Source: Geotalea sp. SG265 (GTDB lineage Bacteria > Desulfobacterota > Desulfuromonadia > Geobacterales > Geobacteraceae). From it: 64,000 nucleotides of DNA. Within the stretch, counting starts at the first letter, position 1, and every line of letters starts with the position of its first letter. Below the pieces are notes generated by a model. It did no database searches. It was given only the letters and a program-made list of their open reading frames with translations, and was not told the DNA's origin. Location: contig NZ_JAKZFT010000006.1 of NCBI RefSeq assembly GCF_022808985.1, forward strand, positions 225,449 to 289,448. Reading direction: 5' to 3'. A program made the translations under genes and the position numbers. Below are positions 8,054 through 17,489 of this stretch, one piece after another.

Positions 8054-9397
8054 TCAAAAGGCTATCTGGAATCGGCTCAAAAATATCTTCTCGTCTTCCC
8101 GATCTTTCCCCGTGGCCGCACCTCCGTGGAAATCCGTCTGTTCATAATCGAACGCTACCTTGACGTTGTTGTTCAGGTACCAGTTAACCCCACCTCCTGC
8201 TGATGAGGCCGACCGTGCCGATTTTGCCGGATCGGCAAAAACCGGAAACGCGTCACGGTCGATGTTGAGCCTGCCGTAACGAACCGCCACCTGGAAGGCG
8301 CCGAAGGTACCCTTCTGCAAATCGAAGGCATTCCTGGGAACGACCCCCTTGTAAGAAGCCTTCTCCCCCGTCAGGACATAGGACAAGACCCCTTGCCAGG
8401 CATCGTTTTTCAAAGTCGTCACCCGCGAGCCGTTTGCCGCATCCTGTGAAGAAAGCACGTATTCTCCCAGGATCCCCAGTGCATTCCAATAGTAATAGCC
8501 TTGGGGAGCAACGCGGTAGTGGTTTCCGCCAGCCGAGGTAGTACTTCTGTAAGAGAAGAATTTCTCCTGGGCCGGTGTCTTGAAGGACGGCAGGGTGCCG
8601 GAGGTATCACCATAGGAGCCGCCAATCCCCAAGCCGAGCCCGGACAAGGCGGGCACAGCCGCTGTTTTGAAGGGCCTGAAGAAGATCCGGCCGGCAAATT
8701 CCTTGTCGTTCCCTCCATCGCCGTCTGCACTTGCACCGTCGGCAACGCCGTTAAAAACGCCGAAAGCATAGCTCAAGCCGCCCTGGAATGCCTCACCGTG
8801 CAGTTGGAACCCCACATCCCGGTTTGGTACCAGGTTTGTAGGCAGGCCTCGCTCCACAAAAAGGATGTCGGTGCCTGACTGGAGCCGTTCTAGCCCCACC
8901 GGCGCTTTGAATTTCCCTCCCCGCAGTTTCAGCTCAGGAAGAAAACGGATGTCCAGGTAGGCATCCTGCAGTTCTGTCTTACCGTTGCCGAAATCGGGCA
9001 TGATCCTGAAGTCAAAGTTGCCGGCAATGGTCCCTTCAATGATGGGACGCACCCGGCGCACCAGGAACTGGTCGGTCCCCGCATCTTTGCTATTGGCAAA
9101 GAAGCGCCCATCAGCCTGGACATAACCCCTCAGCTTCAACTGATAGTTCCCGTTGGATGATTTAAGGTAAAAGCCATCCTTCCCCGCCCCGACGATAGCC
9201 TCTCCAGCGGAATTTTTCTGGGCCTGTTCTGCCCCCCGCCGTTCCTCCAGCAGTTGCAGCTTGCGGTCCAGTTCCTGGATCCGCTCTTCGACCGTTACTG
9301 CCTGTCTTGCCGGTGTTTCCTCCGCCAATACAGCCCCTGCTGTCCCCATGATGACCAATGTCAACGTAGTGCCGATCAATGTTCTCACTTTTCCCAT
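8054..9397 (-). CDS. Outer-membrane porin, OprO/OprP (phosphate-selective) type
   Basis: A 447-residue outer-membrane beta-barrel. The signal peptide is followed by a coiled-coil stretch (VEERIQELDRKLQLLEERR, about 35-53) and then alternating amphipathic strands such as YQLKLRGYVQADGRFF and AFQVAVRYGRLNIDRD, ending in Phe (RFQIAF), as barrels recognised by BAM do. This layout is that of the Phosphate-selective porin O and P family; the real substrate need not be phosphate. The ATG at 9395-9397 follows CAGGAGGAAG at good spacing, so the longer frame upstream is not used. It lies next to the sulfate uptake operon but is separated from it by a terminator, so co-regulation is only possible, not shown. 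Confidence 0.88.
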   Translation of the reverse strand: MGKVRTLIGTTLTLVIMGTAGAVLAEETPARQAVTVEERIQELDRKLQLLEERRGAEQAQKNSAGEAIVGAGKDGFYLKSSNGNYQLKLRGYVQADGRFFANSKDAGTDQFLVRRVRPIIEGTIAGNFDFRIMPDFGNGKTELQDAYLDIRFLPELKLRGGKFKAPVGLERLQSGTDILFVERGLPTNLVPNRDVGFQLHGEAFQGGLSYAFGVFNGVADGASADGDGGNDKEFAGRIFFRPFKTAAVPALSGLGLGIGGSYGDTSGTLPSFKTPAQEKFFSYRSTTSAGGNHYRVAPQGYYYWNALGILGEYVLSSQDAANGSRVTTLKNDAWQGVLSYVLTGEKASYKGVVPRNAFDLQKGTFGAFQVAVRYGRLNIDRDAFPVFADPAKSARSASSAGGGVNWYLNNNVKVAFDYEQTDFHGGAATGKDREDEKIFLSRFQIAF

Positions 9398-9530
9398 TGT
9401 CCTTCTTCCTCCTGAAAATAATAGCTGCAAGTTGCCAGCAAATCTCGGTCTGCCCGGTACGCCGTCCCGGCGACCTCTCCTGAACCATGACCTCCTTTGT
9501 TCGTAAAGCCGGTGCCCCTTGGTGAGGATA

Positions 9531-9569
9531 AAAAAAAGGCTAAGCTATCCCGCGGGATATGACTTAGCC
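9531..9569 (-). terminator. Terminator of the sulfate uptake operon
   Basis: A long near-palindrome: GGCTAAG and TATCCCG pair with CGGGATA and CTTAGCC (9538-9569), and on the minus strand it is followed by seven T residues. It ends the cys/yezD transcription unit. Confidence 0.85.
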
Positions 9570-9632
9570 TCCAGTTTGTCCGGTAAACTAATGGTATGTG
9601 CTTGCAAGCGGCGCTTTTCGCCGACGCTTCTA

Positions 9633-9797
9633 TTATGTCAGCCTGATCTTTTCGTTGCGGTCGATCTGGATAACCCTTCCGTCCTGAATGACCAGCGTCA
9701 AGGTCCCGAAACGGATGGCGGCAAGGGAATCACGTATCTTCTCTTGCAATTCCGTGCTCCATGGCTGTCTCCCCACAATTTCAGCATTGTTCACCAT
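9633..9797 (-). CDS. YezD family small protein (DUF2292)
   Basis: A 54-residue protein, starting at ATG 9795-9797 with CACTGGGGGAAC before it. The C-terminal half IRFGTLTLVIQDGRVIQIDR is the YezD/DUF2292 signature. Family members usually sit with sulfate or sulfonate transport and assimilation genes; their biochemical role is not known to me. Here it is the last gene of the minus-strand sulfate uptake operon, 21 bp after cysA and before the terminator at 9531-9569. Confidence 0.85.
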   Translation of the reverse strand: MVNNAEIVGRQPWSTELQEKIRDSLAAIRFGTLTLVIQDGRVIQIDRNEKIRLT

Positions 9798-9818
9798 AGT
9801 TCCCCCAGTGTTGCCATC

Positions 9819-10889
9819 TCAGATCTGATAGTCATCGACGAATACGCGGTATTTCCTCGGCCTGACAAAGATTCTCTCCCCAACCAAAAGCGCCAGTTTC
9901 TGGTAGGCATCCTTGGTCAACTCGGCTTCCATGGTCTCAAAGGTATCCCCGCGCTCCAGCTCAATACGCACGATGGGACCGACAGCGTGGATGTGACGAA
10001 CGGCCGCCTCCACCGACGAGCTGTCCGAGTAAGTACGCTCAAGCTCCAAGTCGTGGGGGCGCACATAGCCTACCGCCGGCCGGTCCGGCACCGCCGCCAG
10101 TTCCGGGGTGGAAAGCTCCATCGCCCCCATTTTTGCCTGTCCCTGGTCGACCCGGCCATGGAAGAGATTGACGTTGCCGAGGAAGTTGTAGACAAAGGGG
10201 GTGGCCGGATGGTCATAGACATCTTCCGGCGTTCCGGCCTGCTCCACCTGCCCGGCATTCATGATCACCACCCGGTCGGCCACCTCCAGCGCCTCCTCCT
10301 GATCATGGGTGACAAAGACGCTGGTGATATGCAGCTCGTCATGAAGGCGCCGCAGCCAGCGACGGAGTTCCTGCCGCACCCGGGCATCGAGGGCGCCAAA
10401 GGGCTCGTCCAGGAGCAGCACCTGGGGCTCTACGGCCAGCGCCCTGGCCAGCGCCACCCGCTGCCGCTGGCCACCGGAGAGTTGCGAAGGATAGCGGTCG
10501 GCCATGCCCTCCAGCTGCACCAGCCGGATGAGTTCGTGCACCTTGTCAGCGATAATATTCTTCGAAGGGCGGGTTTTACGCGGCCGCACCTGCAGTCCGA
10601 AGGCAATATTATCAAATACCGTCATATGCTTGAACAGGGCGTAATGCTGGAAAACGAATCCCACCTTCCGCTCCCGCACGTCCCTCCCGGTGGTGTCGGC
10701 ACCATGGAAGTGGATGCTTCCCTGATCGGGGGTTTCCAGCCCGGCAATGATCCGCAAAAGGCTGGTCTTGCCGCAACCGGAGGGCCCCAGAAGGGCGATC
10801 AGTTCACCGGTGGGAATGTTGACGCTGACATCTTTCAGGGCGGTGAACCCCCCGAAGCTTTTCGTTATGTTCCTGACTTCAATGCTCAT
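9819..10889 (-). CDS. cysA: Sulfate/thiosulfate ABC transporter ATP-binding protein CysA
   Basis: The ATPase that drives sulfate/thiosulfate import through CysTW. The 356-residue protein starts [18 protein letters not shown] and has Walker A GPSGCGKT, the signature [15 protein letters not shown], Walker [13 protein letters not shown] and the switch histidine in [10 protein letters not shown], followed by a C-terminal TOBE-like domain. The ATG at 10887-10889 has GGGGAAGAACAG before it; a longer frame to 10922 overlaps cysW but has no better site. It lies 29 bp after the cysW stop in the order sbp-cysT-cysW-cysA-yezD. Confidence 0.95.
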   Translation of the reverse strand: MSIEVRNITKSFGGFTALKDVSVNIPTGELIALLGPSGCGKTSLLRIIAGLETPDQGSIHFHGADTTGRDVRERKVGFVFQHYALFKHMTVFDNIAFGLQVRPRKTRPSKNIIADKVHELIRLVQLEGMADRYPSQLSGGQRQRVALARALAVEPQVLLLDEPFGALDARVRQELRRWLRRLHDELHITSVFVTHDQEEALEVADRVVIMNAGQVEQAGTPEDVYDHPATPFVYNFLGNVNLFHGRVDQGQAKMGAMELSTPELAAVPDRPAVGYVRPHDLELERTYSDSSSVEAAVRHIHAVGPIVRIELERGDTFETMEAELTKDAYQKLALLVGERIFVRPRKYRVFVDDYQI

Positions 10890-10916
10890 CTGTTCTTCCC
10901 CATTCCTTTGATGCGC

Positions 10917-10935
10917 CTTCACTCTTCACCCTTCA
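10917..10935. repeat. Short heptamer tract at the cysW stop
   Basis: Two to three imperfect copies of TTCACTC/TTCACCC. The tract encodes the last codons and stop of cysW. It is related to the tracts at 276-300, 12700-12735 and 37173-37214. Confidence 0.6.
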
Positions 10936-11791
10936 CGGTCCTGATCCGCCACTCGACGAAACTCTTGGCCACCAGGGTGACAATGGCCAGCATCCCCAGA
11001 AGGGACGCCACGGCAAAGGCGGCCACATAATTGTATTCGTTGTAAAGGATCTCCACATGCAGCGGGATGGTATTCGTAGAGCCGCGCACATGGCCGGAAA
11101 CGACGGAAACAGCGCCGAATTCGCCCATGGCCCGGGCGTTACAGAGGATGACCCCATAGAGGATGCCCCAGCGGATATTAGGCAGGGTCACCCGCCAGAA
11201 TGTCTGCAAGCCGCTCGCTCCCAGCACCCGCGCAGCCTCCTCCTCATCTTTCCCTTGGGATTCCATGAGGGGAATCAGCTCGCGAGCGACAAATGGAAAA
11301 GTGACGAAGATCGTTGCCAGGATGATCCCCGGCACTGCAAAAATTATCTTGATGTCGTGCGCCTGAAGCCACGGCCCCAGCCACCCCTGCAGGCCGAAGA
11401 GGAGCACGTAGATGAGACCGGAGATAACCGGAGACACCGAGAAGGGAAGATCGATGAGCGTAATGAGGAAGCTCCTGCCTGGGAAATCGAACTTGGCGAT
11501 GGACCAGGCGGACACCACGCCAAAGATCAGGTTCAATGGCACGCTGATAGCTGCGGTAATCAGCGTCAGCCTGATGGCAGCCAGGGCATCCGGCTCCTTG
11601 AGGGCGGCAAGGTAGGCCTCGAAACCCTTTTCCAATGCCTGGCTGAAAACCGCAGCCAGCGGCACCAGCAGGAACAGGCCTAGAAATACCAGCGCCGCGG
11701 CGATCAGCAGCCAGCGCACCAGCAACGGCTCCGTCAGCTCATTTCTGCTACTTAGCTCCTTTTTAGTTGTCAGCACTCCAGCAACATTCAT
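10919..11791 (-). CDS. cysW: Sulfate ABC transporter permease CysW
   Basis: One of the two inner-membrane permease subunits for sulfate. About 290 residues with six hydrophobic segments and the permease EAA loop [22 protein letters not shown], which docks to CysA. I start it at ATG 11789-11791 ([11 protein letters not shown]), which has GAGGAATCA before it; the longer frame to 11902 runs through non-conserved sequence that overlaps cysT. The last residues KGEE and the stop are encoded in a short heptamer tract (10917-10935). Confidence 0.93.
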   Translation of the reverse strand: MNVAGVLTTKKELSSRNELTEPLLVRWLLIAAALVFLGLFLLVPLAAVFSQALEKGFEAYLAALKEPDALAAIRLTLITAAISVPLNLIFGVVSAWSIAKFDFPGRSFLITLIDLPFSVSPVISGLIYVLLFGLQGWLGPWLQAHDIKIIFAVPGIILATIFVTFPFVARELIPLMESQGKDEEEAARVLGASGLQTFWRVTLPNIRWGILYGVILCNARAMGEFGAVSVVSGHVRGSTNTIPLHVEILYNEYNYVAAFAVASLLGMLAIVTLVAKSFVEWRIRTVKGEE

Positions 11792-11877
11792 TGATTCCTC
11801 ACATAAAAAATCAAGGTCCAAACCATCAGCCTCTATTCGTGCCAATCGGTGCAATTCGTGGTTAAAGGTTCTTTTTA

Positions 11878-12705
11878 TTACCCAGCGAACCGCCTGCTCC
11901 ACTTCTGCAACAGGTTCACCGCAAAGAGCATGATGAACGAGGCCAGCAACATCACTGAAGCAATGGCCGTAGCTCCGGCATAATCGTACTGCTCCAGCTT
12001 GGTGATGATCAGAAGCGGCGTGATCTCCGAAACCATCGGCATATTGCCGGCGATGAAGATGATCGAGCCGTATTCACCCACCGCCCGTGCAAAGGAAAGG
12101 GCGAAGCCGGTAAGTATGGAAGGAAGCATCACCGGAAACAGCACCCTGACGAAGGTCTGCAGGCGGTTGGCCCCCAGGCAGGCGGCAGCTTCCTCCAGTT
12201 CCGCCTCCATTTCTTCCAGGACCGGCTGCACCGTCCGCACCACAAAAGGGAGTCCGATAAAAACCATGGCCACGAGAATGCCGAGGGGGGTGTAGGCTAC
12301 CTTGATGCCGTGGGGCTCAAGCAACTTGCCGATCCAGCCGTTGGGCGCATAGACCGACGCCAGGGTAATACCGGCCACGGCAGTGGGCAAAGCAAAGGGA
12401 AGATCCACCAGGGCATCCACGAGCCTTTTGCCCGGAAAGCGGTAACGCACCAGCACCCAGGCTACCAGCACGCCGAAGACCGCATTGATGGCTGCGGCCA
12501 GCAGTGCCGCACCGAATGTGACCCGGTAGGAAGCCATCACCCGCGGCGCAGTTACGGCGGCAACGAAATCTCCCCAGGACATGGTCGCCGTCTTGAAGAC
12601 CAGGGCCGAAAGAGGGATCAAGACGATCAGGCATAGGTAAAAGATCGTGTACCCCAAAGTCAGGCCGAAACCCGGCAGCACGTTATGTCGTTGGCTCTTC
12701 TTCAC
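11878..12705 (-). CDS. cysT: Sulfate ABC transporter permease CysT (CysU)
   Basis: The second permease subunit of the sulfate importer, 275 residues, with six membrane segments and the EAA loop [23 protein letters not shown]. It begins [20 protein letters not shown] from a GTG at 12703-12705. That GTG lies inside the heptamer tract GTGAAGA, whose purine-rich copies also act as the only visible ribosome binding site. Downstream there is an 86-bp gap to cysW containing no gene. Confidence 0.93.
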   Translation of the reverse strand: MKKSQRHNVLPGFGLTLGYTIFYLCLIVLIPLSALVFKTATMSWGDFVAAVTAPRVMASYRVTFGAALLAAAINAVFGVLVAWVLVRYRFPGKRLVDALVDLPFALPTAVAGITLASVYAPNGWIGKLLEPHGIKVAYTPLGILVAMVFIGLPFVVRTVQPVLEEMEAELEEAAACLGANRLQTFVRVLFPVMLPSILTGFALSFARAVGEYGSIIFIAGNMPMVSEITPLLIITKLEQYDYAGATAIASVMLLASFIMLFAVNLLQKWSRRFAG

Positions 12706-12735
12706 TCTTCACCCCTTCACTCTTCACCCTTGTCT
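12700..12735. repeat. Heptamer tract between sbp and cysT
   Basis: About four imperfect copies of TTCACTC/TTCACCC. On the minus strand it reads as GTGAAGA repeats and supplies both the ribosome binding region and the GTG start codon of cysT. Confidence 0.65.
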
Positions 12736-12741
12736 CTCTTC

Positions 12742-13746
12742 TTACTTGGCATAAATCTGGTCAAAGATGCCGCCATCGGCGAAGTGGACCTTCTGCGCCT
12801 TGCGCCAGCCGCCGAACTGCTGATCGATGGTAAGGAGCTTTACCTTGGGAAAGATTTTGCCGTATTTTGCCGCAACCTTTTTGTCCCGGGGGCGGTAGTA
12901 ATGCCGTGCCGCGATTTCCTGTCCCTCCGGCGTATAGAGATACTTCAGATAGGCCTCGGCCACCTTGCGCGTCCCCTTGCGATCAACCACCTTGTCTATC
13001 ACCGTCACCGGGGGCTCGGCCAGGATACTCACCGAGGGCACGACGATCTCGAACTTGTCTTTCCCCAGTTCGTTCACCGCCAGGAAGGCCTCGTTTTCCC
13101 AAGCGAGAAGCACATCTCCCAGACCGCGCTGGACGAAGGTGGTGGTGGAACCCCGTGCTCCCGAGTCCAATACCGGTACATTTTTGAAGAGCTTGCGGAC
13201 GAACTCCTTCGCCTGGGCTTCGTTACCACCCTTCTGTTTCAGGGCATACCCCCATGCTGCCAGATAATTCCAGCGGGCCCCCCCCGAGGTTTTGGGATTA
13301 GGAGTGATGACGGACACCCCGGGCTTGACCAGGTCGCTCCAATCCTTGATTTTCTTTGGGTTACCCTTACGGACCAGGAAGACGATGGTGGATGTGTAGG
13401 GAGAACTGTTGTGGGGCAAGCGCTTCTGCCATGCCTGCGGTATGAGTTTCGCCCGATCGTGGATTTCGTCGATGTCGTAGGCCAGGGCCAGCGTCACCAC
13501 ATCGGCGTCGAGACCGTCGATAACGGCCCGAGCCTGCTTGCCGGAACCACCGTGGGACTGTTTGATGGTGACGTCCTCCCGGGCCTGTTTTTTCCACTGC
13601 TTGGCAAAGGCGCTGTTGAAATCCTGATACAATTCGCGGGTCGGGTCATAGGAAACATTCAGCAGATTGACCTGGGCAAAAGCGGTCAAAGGTATGCTTG
13701 TTGCCAGGGCTGCGACGAGAAGAGCCTTACCGATCAATGTCTTCAT
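12742..13746 (-). CDS. sbp: Periplasmic sulfate/thiosulfate-binding protein
   Basis: Captures sulfate in the periplasm and hands it to CysTW. The 334-residue precursor has a signal peptide ending LTAFA, then the mature start [20 protein letters not shown], and family motifs [50 protein letters not shown] and GRGSTTTF-like [19 protein letters not shown]. It starts at ATG 13744-13746 behind AAGGAGGTATTAC, a strong site. It is the first gene of the operon; its promoter region (13747-13823) holds a sequence shared with the regulator gene upstream. Confidence 0.95.
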   Translation of the reverse strand: MKTLIGKALLVAALATSIPLTAFAQVNLLNVSYDPTRELYQDFNSAFAKQWKKQAREDVTIKQSHGGSGKQARAVIDGLDADVVTLALAYDIDEIHDRAKLIPQAWQKRLPHNSSPYTSTIVFLVRKGNPKKIKDWSDLVKPGVSVITPNPKTSGGARWNYLAAWGYALKQKGGNEAQAKEFVRKLFKNVPVLDSGARGSTTTFVQRGLGDVLLAWENEAFLAVNELGKDKFEIVVPSVSILAEPPVTVIDKVVDRKGTRKVAEAYLKYLYTPEGQEIAARHYYRPRDKKVAAKYGKIFPKVKLLTIDQQFGGWRKAQKVHFADGGIFDQIYAK

Positions 13747-13787
13747 TGTAATACCTCCTTTTATTTGCTGCTCATAATATTACATAT

Positions 13788-13799
13788 CTATCAATTTAG
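13788..13799. promoter_or_regulatory. Candidate Rrf2 operator upstream of sbp
   Basis: The sequence CTATCAATTTAG, 42 bp before the sbp start, is nearly the same as CTATCAACTTTA at 14295-14306 before the Rrf2 gene. A shared site in front of both the regulator and the transport operon suggests the Rrf2 protein binds both. This is inference from two sites only. Confidence 0.35.
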
Positions 13800-13823
13800 T
13801 CGTCTAAAAAGCTAAAAAAATTT

Positions 13824-14285
13824 TTATATGTAGTAGTGAAGCGCACCCGTCTCCAACTGCTCCGCCTTCTCGCTTCGCTCCAGAACATCCGCCAGTGAAG
13901 TTCCATCGAGGATATCCGCAATGGCATCTCGCACATCCTTCATCACCAGGCGTATGCCACATGTGCGCTCGTCCAGACACTCGGTGCACTTGGCGTAGGC
14001 GGTCTCACTCACACAGGGAACCGGCGCGAGGGGGCCGTCCAGTATTCTAACGAGCCGACCGAGACTGATCTCTTTGGGTGGCTTCCCCAGGTAATATCCC
14101 CCACCTTTTCCTTTTCGACTCTGGAGGATGCCATGGTTTTTCAGGGTAAGCAGGATCAGTTCGAGAAACTTTTTCGGGATCTTCTCTTCTTTTGCCAGAT
14201 CGGCTATCAGTACCGGCCCGTGGTCGTAGACCTTTGCCAGATAGATCATTGCCTTCAAGCCGTATTTTGTTTTCTTTGAAATCAA
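13824..14285 (-). CDS. Rrf2 family transcriptional regulator (CymR/IscR-like)
   Basis: A 153-residue winged-helix regulator. The N-terminus MISKKTKYGLKAMIYLAKVY and the recognition region LILLTLKNHGILQSRKGKGGGYYLGKP are typical of Rrf2 proteins. Four cysteines lie in PCVSETAYAKCTECLDERTCG (about 93-113), a cluster that in IscR/RsrR-type members binds an Fe-S centre, so redox or sulfur sensing is likely. It lies directly upstream of sbp on the same strand with only 77 bp between, so it may be co-transcribed with, and control, sulfate uptake in the manner of CymR. A candidate operator lies before both genes. Confidence 0.9.
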   Translation of the reverse strand: MISKKTKYGLKAMIYLAKVYDHGPVLIADLAKEEKIPKKFLELILLTLKNHGILQSRKGKGGGYYLGKPPKEISLGRLVRILDGPLAPVPCVSETAYAKCTECLDERTCGIRLVMKDVRDAIADILDGTSLADVLERSEKAEQLETGALHYYI

Positions 14286-14294
14286 ATTAATACC

Positions 14295-14309
14295 CTATCA
14301 ACTTTATAG
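14295..14309. promoter_or_regulatory. Candidate autoregulatory operator of the Rrf2 gene
   Basis: CCTATcaactttATAGG forms an inverted repeat 10-25 bp before the Rrf2 start, and its left half CTATCAACTTTA matches the element before sbp. Position over the leader would suit autorepression. Confidence 0.35.
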
Positions 14310-14363
14310 GCTAAAGGATAACATTCTTACCTGATATTGTAAAGAAATTTTTCCTGAAAAAAT

Positions 14364-15134
14364 TCACTGCAGGATTATTCGCTGGGGCTGGGTGTATACA
14401 TTGAATTTTCTGCCGCGCACATAGCCGATGAGGGTTATGCCCAACTGCTCGCTGAGTTGTACCGCCATATCGGTGGGAGAGGTCCGCGAAGCCATGAGGC
14501 CGATGCCCAGGATGGATGCCTTTGCCACCATTTCGCTGGAGATGCGACCGGAGGTGACCAGCACCTTCCCGGACAGATCAATCCCCTTGAAGAGCGCCTC
14601 ACCGGCAATACGATCCAGGGTATTGTGGCGGCCCAGGTCTTCGGCATAGAGAAGCAGATCTTCGCCATCGCCGACCGCTGCAGAATGGATGCCGCCATGG
14701 CTGCGGTACTGCTCGGCCCTGCGGGCCAGGTCGTCCATCAGCGCAAACACTGTCTCGGGGGTAATCCGCAAACCATCGAAGCGTGAAACCGGACTTTGCG
14801 CATCTGCGCCGGGCAAGGTGAAGGTAACACCGGTGCCGCAACCGGAGGTAAGTATAGGCCGCAGCTTGTCCGGCAGTTCTCCCTTGATGCGGATGTTGGC
14901 AATGCCGAAATCGTTGCAGACACTGAACATGACAAAGTCATCAAGGCTCGTGACAAACCCCTGCAGCCGAAGAAATCCGGCCACCAGAAAGCGCAGATCA
15001 TGGGGAGAGGCAACGAGAGTCGCCAGTTCACGTTCATTTACCAGCAGCTTGAGGGGAAATTCCTTTACCGGATGGACCTGGACCGGAGTAAGAGTGCTTC
15101 CGTCATAGTGATAGACAGGGATATCTTTGTTCAC
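14364..15134 (-). CDS. fdhD: Formate dehydrogenase accessory sulfurtransferase FdhD
   Basis: Transfers sulfur from IscS to the Mo/W-bis-MGD cofactor of formate dehydrogenase. The 256-residue protein has the FdhD motifs TSGCGTG (with the key cysteine), DLGRHNTLDRIAGEAL, LVTSGRISSEMVAKA and LGIGLMASRTSPTDMAVQL. The E. coli enzyme has CxxC; here the first cysteine is kept and the second is Thr-Gly, as in many FdhD proteins. It starts at an ATG near 15134. It stands 236 bp downstream of mobA, with no gene in that gap, so it may have its own promoter. Confidence 0.95.
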   Translation of the reverse strand: MNKDIPVYHYDGSTLTPVQVHPVKEFPLKLLVNERELATLVASPHDLRFLVAGFLRLQGFVTSLDDFVMFSVCNDFGIANIRIKGELPDKLRPILTSGCGTGVTFTLPGADAQSPVSRFDGLRITPETVFALMDDLARRAEQYRSHGGIHSAAVGDGEDLLLYAEDLGRHNTLDRIAGEALFKGIDLSGKVLVTSGRISSEMVAKASILGIGLMASRTSPTDMAVQLSEQLGITLIGYVRGRKFNVYTQPQRIILQ

Positions 15135-15370
15135 AACAAACCTCGCTGCAGAGTCGATTGGTGAATTTTACCGGAAGTCACGGCACAAAAACAAGCACTA
15201 CCAGGAGAAGCCGCCAAACAAAACATGATTATATTCCGGTACCAGAATACCAGTTTAAGTAACCAATGACAACCATAAATCTAGTAAAAAGACTGAATAG
15301 CTTGCGAATCTACAGTTTTACAAAGGTAACTCAAACGTGTATGGCAAAGACATTCGAGACGGCAGGGGGA

Positions 15371-16042
15371 TCAAGACAGGTTCAGGGAAAGAGAACGGGA
15401 ATCGGCATCGGAGCGAAAATGACGGAAAAAGGGGCTTTCGCTGTGCCGCTCGGCGCGCAACCGGTAGTAATCCATGGGGGTATTTATGTTGCGGAAGTAT
15501 TTAAAGGCAGGATCGAAGGAGGCGATTTCCTCCTCGGGAACGATCTCAATGTCCACTTCGGCAAAAAAGGAGGAAATCTTCTTTTCTCCCCGGGCAAGGC
15601 TCGCTTCCATGGCCGGCAGACAGGCGCGGCCATAGATGGCATGGAGCGGCTCAAGACCAGCGGATCCTTTGGGGATTACCACATCGGCATCGGCGGCACG
15701 TAAGGCCATATGACGGATGAAATCACTGTCGAGGTAGGGCATGTCGCAGGCAACGACAAAGGCAACCGGGCTCCCACTGTGGCAGAGCCCGGCGTGGATG
15801 CCGGCCAAGGCCCCCCCGCCGGCAAAAACATCCCTTACTTTCATGCAGGGAAGAAAGCGGTACTGCTGCGGTACATTGGTGACGACGAGAACTTCGCTGA
15901 AAACGGCAGTCAAGCGGCCGTAGACCGTTTCGATCAGCCGACGCCCCCGATAGGGAAGGAGCGCCTTGTTGCTCCCCATCCTGCTGGACGTGCCGCCGGC
16001 CAGGATGACCCCGGTTACCGTCTTCAGAGGGTTATTTGCCAC
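15371..16042 (-). CDS. mobA: Molybdenum cofactor guanylyltransferase MobA (copy 1)
   Basis: Adds GMP to molybdopterin to make the MGD form of the cofactor used by formate dehydrogenase. About 223 residues with the nucleotide loop GVILAGGTSSRMGSNKALLP, VVACDMPYLD and the C-terminal RNINTPMDY. The start is placed at GTG 16040-16042, behind AGAAGGATTC and overlapping the end of fdhE by 11 bp. A second mobA lies at 27626-28309 in the other formate dehydrogenase operon; the two share most motifs but are clearly different sequences. Confidence 0.93.
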   Translation of the reverse strand: MANNPLKTVTGVILAGGTSSRMGSNKALLPYRGRRLIETVYGRLTAVFSEVLVVTNVPQQYRFLPCMKVRDVFAGGGALAGIHAGLCHSGSPVAFVVACDMPYLDSDFIRHMALRAADADVVIPKGSAGLEPLHAIYGRACLPAMEASLARGEKKISSFFAEVDIEIVPEEEIASFDPAFKYFRNINTPMDYYRLRAERHSESPFFRHFRSDADSRSLSLNLS

Positions 16043-16874
16043 GCTCGAATCCTTCTTTGCCCGCCACGAGATCCAGGTGGATCGTCGCCAGATCTTCCGC
16101 CTCCAGGGGCACATCCGCATGCCCCAGGCGCGTATCCCTGGTCTTCAGATAGCGGCTGCATGCCCGGCAGATATCCACCCTCGTCGGACCTTCCCCGGCC
16201 ATGAAATAGGAGAGGGTTTCCGGATCGTCATTCCCGCAATAGGGGCACTTCAACCGCTTGTAGGGCCATTTGAAGAAGCAGCTGGAACAGGAGAGAAAAC
16301 GCCTGCCGTCTTCGCCGCAGATTTCACCCATGCCGGCCCGTGAGCCGCAGATGGGGCAATACCCTTCCGACCAGCCTTCTACCTGCTCGGGAAGAACGGC
16401 CTCGGCATAGAGTTCCAGGGCAGTCTTCAGGGGAATCTCCAGGACGAACTCCATGAGGGGCGAAGGGATCGCCAACCGCGCAGCAACTTCCTCGACAACG
16501 GCTCTTTCCCGGAACAGACATCTTACAAAGAGAGCTTGCAGGTCCAGTTCCCCCGATACGATTGCCTGGCGCAGGCGTTGCAGCTCCTCAAGCCCCTCCC
16601 TGCTCAGCTGCAGCATGGTGTCGATCACCGCGGCAAGAAAGGCAATTGTCTGGGGAGCATCGATTTCCAAGTGCTCCGGCGCAAGGAGGGGAAAACCGTT
16701 CCTGATTTTTTCCTGCACATGATCCACCGGCTGATTGAAACGGATGCCAGTCCGCCCCTCCTGGCCGTCGATCAGGTTGTAAAGGGCCTGAAACAACGGC
16801 AGGATCTCGCCATATTCAGGTTGCAGGCCGGCGGTCCTGCGCAGAAACTCAAGTTTGACAGCAGTAGTAGGCAT
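16032..16874 (-). CDS. fdhE: Formate dehydrogenase accessory protein FdhE
   Basis: A 280-residue cytoplasmic rubredoxin-like protein needed for maturation of membrane formate dehydrogenases. The C-terminal half has four CxxC pairs: CPICGS, CSSC, CPYCGN and CRAC, which bind iron or zinc, and the line WPYKRLKCPYCGNDDPETLSYF is a clear FdhE signature. It starts 4 bp after the fdnI stop and overlaps mobA, so fdnG-fdnH-fdnI-fdhE-mobA form one operon. Confidence 0.94.
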   Translation of the reverse strand: MPTTAVKLEFLRRTAGLQPEYGEILPLFQALYNLIDGQEGRTGIRFNQPVDHVQEKIRNGFPLLAPEHLEIDAPQTIAFLAAVIDTMLQLSREGLEELQRLRQAIVSGELDLQALFVRCLFRERAVVEEVAARLAIPSPLMEFVLEIPLKTALELYAEAVLPEQVEGWSEGYCPICGSRAGMGEICGEDGRRFLSCSSCFFKWPYKRLKCPYCGNDDPETLSYFMAGEGPTRVDICRACSRYLKTRDTRLGHADVPLEAEDLATIHLDLVAGKEGFERGK

Positions 16875-16877
16875 TAT

Positions 16878-17489
16878 TTATTCCCCCGTCACTTCCTTGT
16901 ACCACTTGGGATGATGTTTTTTCGCCCAGGCCCGCGATACCTTACCCCAAAGCATCGCCTCCAGTGTACCCGGATTGCCGATAGTCCCCAGGTAGACATG
17001 GACCACCACGAACATGATGGATGAGACGAAGAGCAGTCCGTGGACCAGCAGGGACAGCTGGACGATCCAGCGGGGAAACGCCAGCGGCCACCAGATGAAG
17101 ATGCCGGTAATGCCCAGAAGGATCGTGGCAACGCCGATGAAGACACCGAACAGCTTCTGGCCGGCATTGAATTTGCCCACTTTCAGATGAATTTCCTTCC
17201 GGCTCAGATATCCCCCAAGGTAGCGGAACCATTCCATGTCGTCCTTGTTGAAGTCGGTGGTTCGGCGCCGGTTGTGGATGAACAGTACCAGCGAACTGAT
17301 GAAGAACAGGACGCCAGCCACCTTGTGAATGATGATGGCCTTCTGCCCGCCGCCGAACAGATTGAAATAGCCGGTAAAGAGCCGGGAATAGAGCCCGAGG
17401 GCTGAAAGGAGCAGAGTGAAAAAGGTGATGGTGACGAACCAGTGCAGCACCCGCTCCCTGGTGTTGAAACGATCGATATAGTCATTCAT
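16878..17489 (-). CDS. fdnI: Formate dehydrogenase gamma subunit, cytochrome b
   Basis: The membrane anchor that passes electrons from FdnH to quinone. About 203 residues with four hydrophobic segments and histidines suited to two b hemes (RVLHWFVTITFF, IIIHKVAGVLFF, LFIHNRRR, FVVVHVYLGT). The N-terminus NDYIDRFNTRERVLHW is typical. The ATG at 17487-17489 overlaps the fdnH stop by 8 bp (ATGAATGA), so it is preferred over a start 27 bp upstream. The C-terminus is basic and cytoplasmic. Confidence 0.93.
   Translation of the reverse strand: MNDYIDRFNTRERVLHWFVTITFFTLLLSALGLYSRLFTGYFNLFGGGQKAIIIHKVAGVLFFISSLVLFIHNRRRTTDFNKDDMEWFRYLGGYLSRKEIHLKVGKFNAGQKLFGVFIGVATILLGITGIFIWWPLAFPRWIVQLSLLVHGLLFVSSIMFVVVHVYLGTIGNPGTLEAMLWGKVSRAWAKKHHPKWYKEVTGE

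Noticed and set aside
9519..11030. 503-codon plus-strand frame across the cysA region
   Set aside because: Overlaps the operon terminator, yezD and cysA on the other strand; product has no family features.
11836..11870. Near-direct repeat of ATTCGTG/AATCGGTG between cysT and cysW as an operator
   Set aside because: This kind of sequence turns up between genes in many genomes without known function; no second copy in the window supports a regulatory role.
15266..15703. 145-codon plus-strand frame overlapping mobA
   Set aside because: Most of it is antisense to the conserved mobA; the non-overlapping first 100 bp have no ribosome site.
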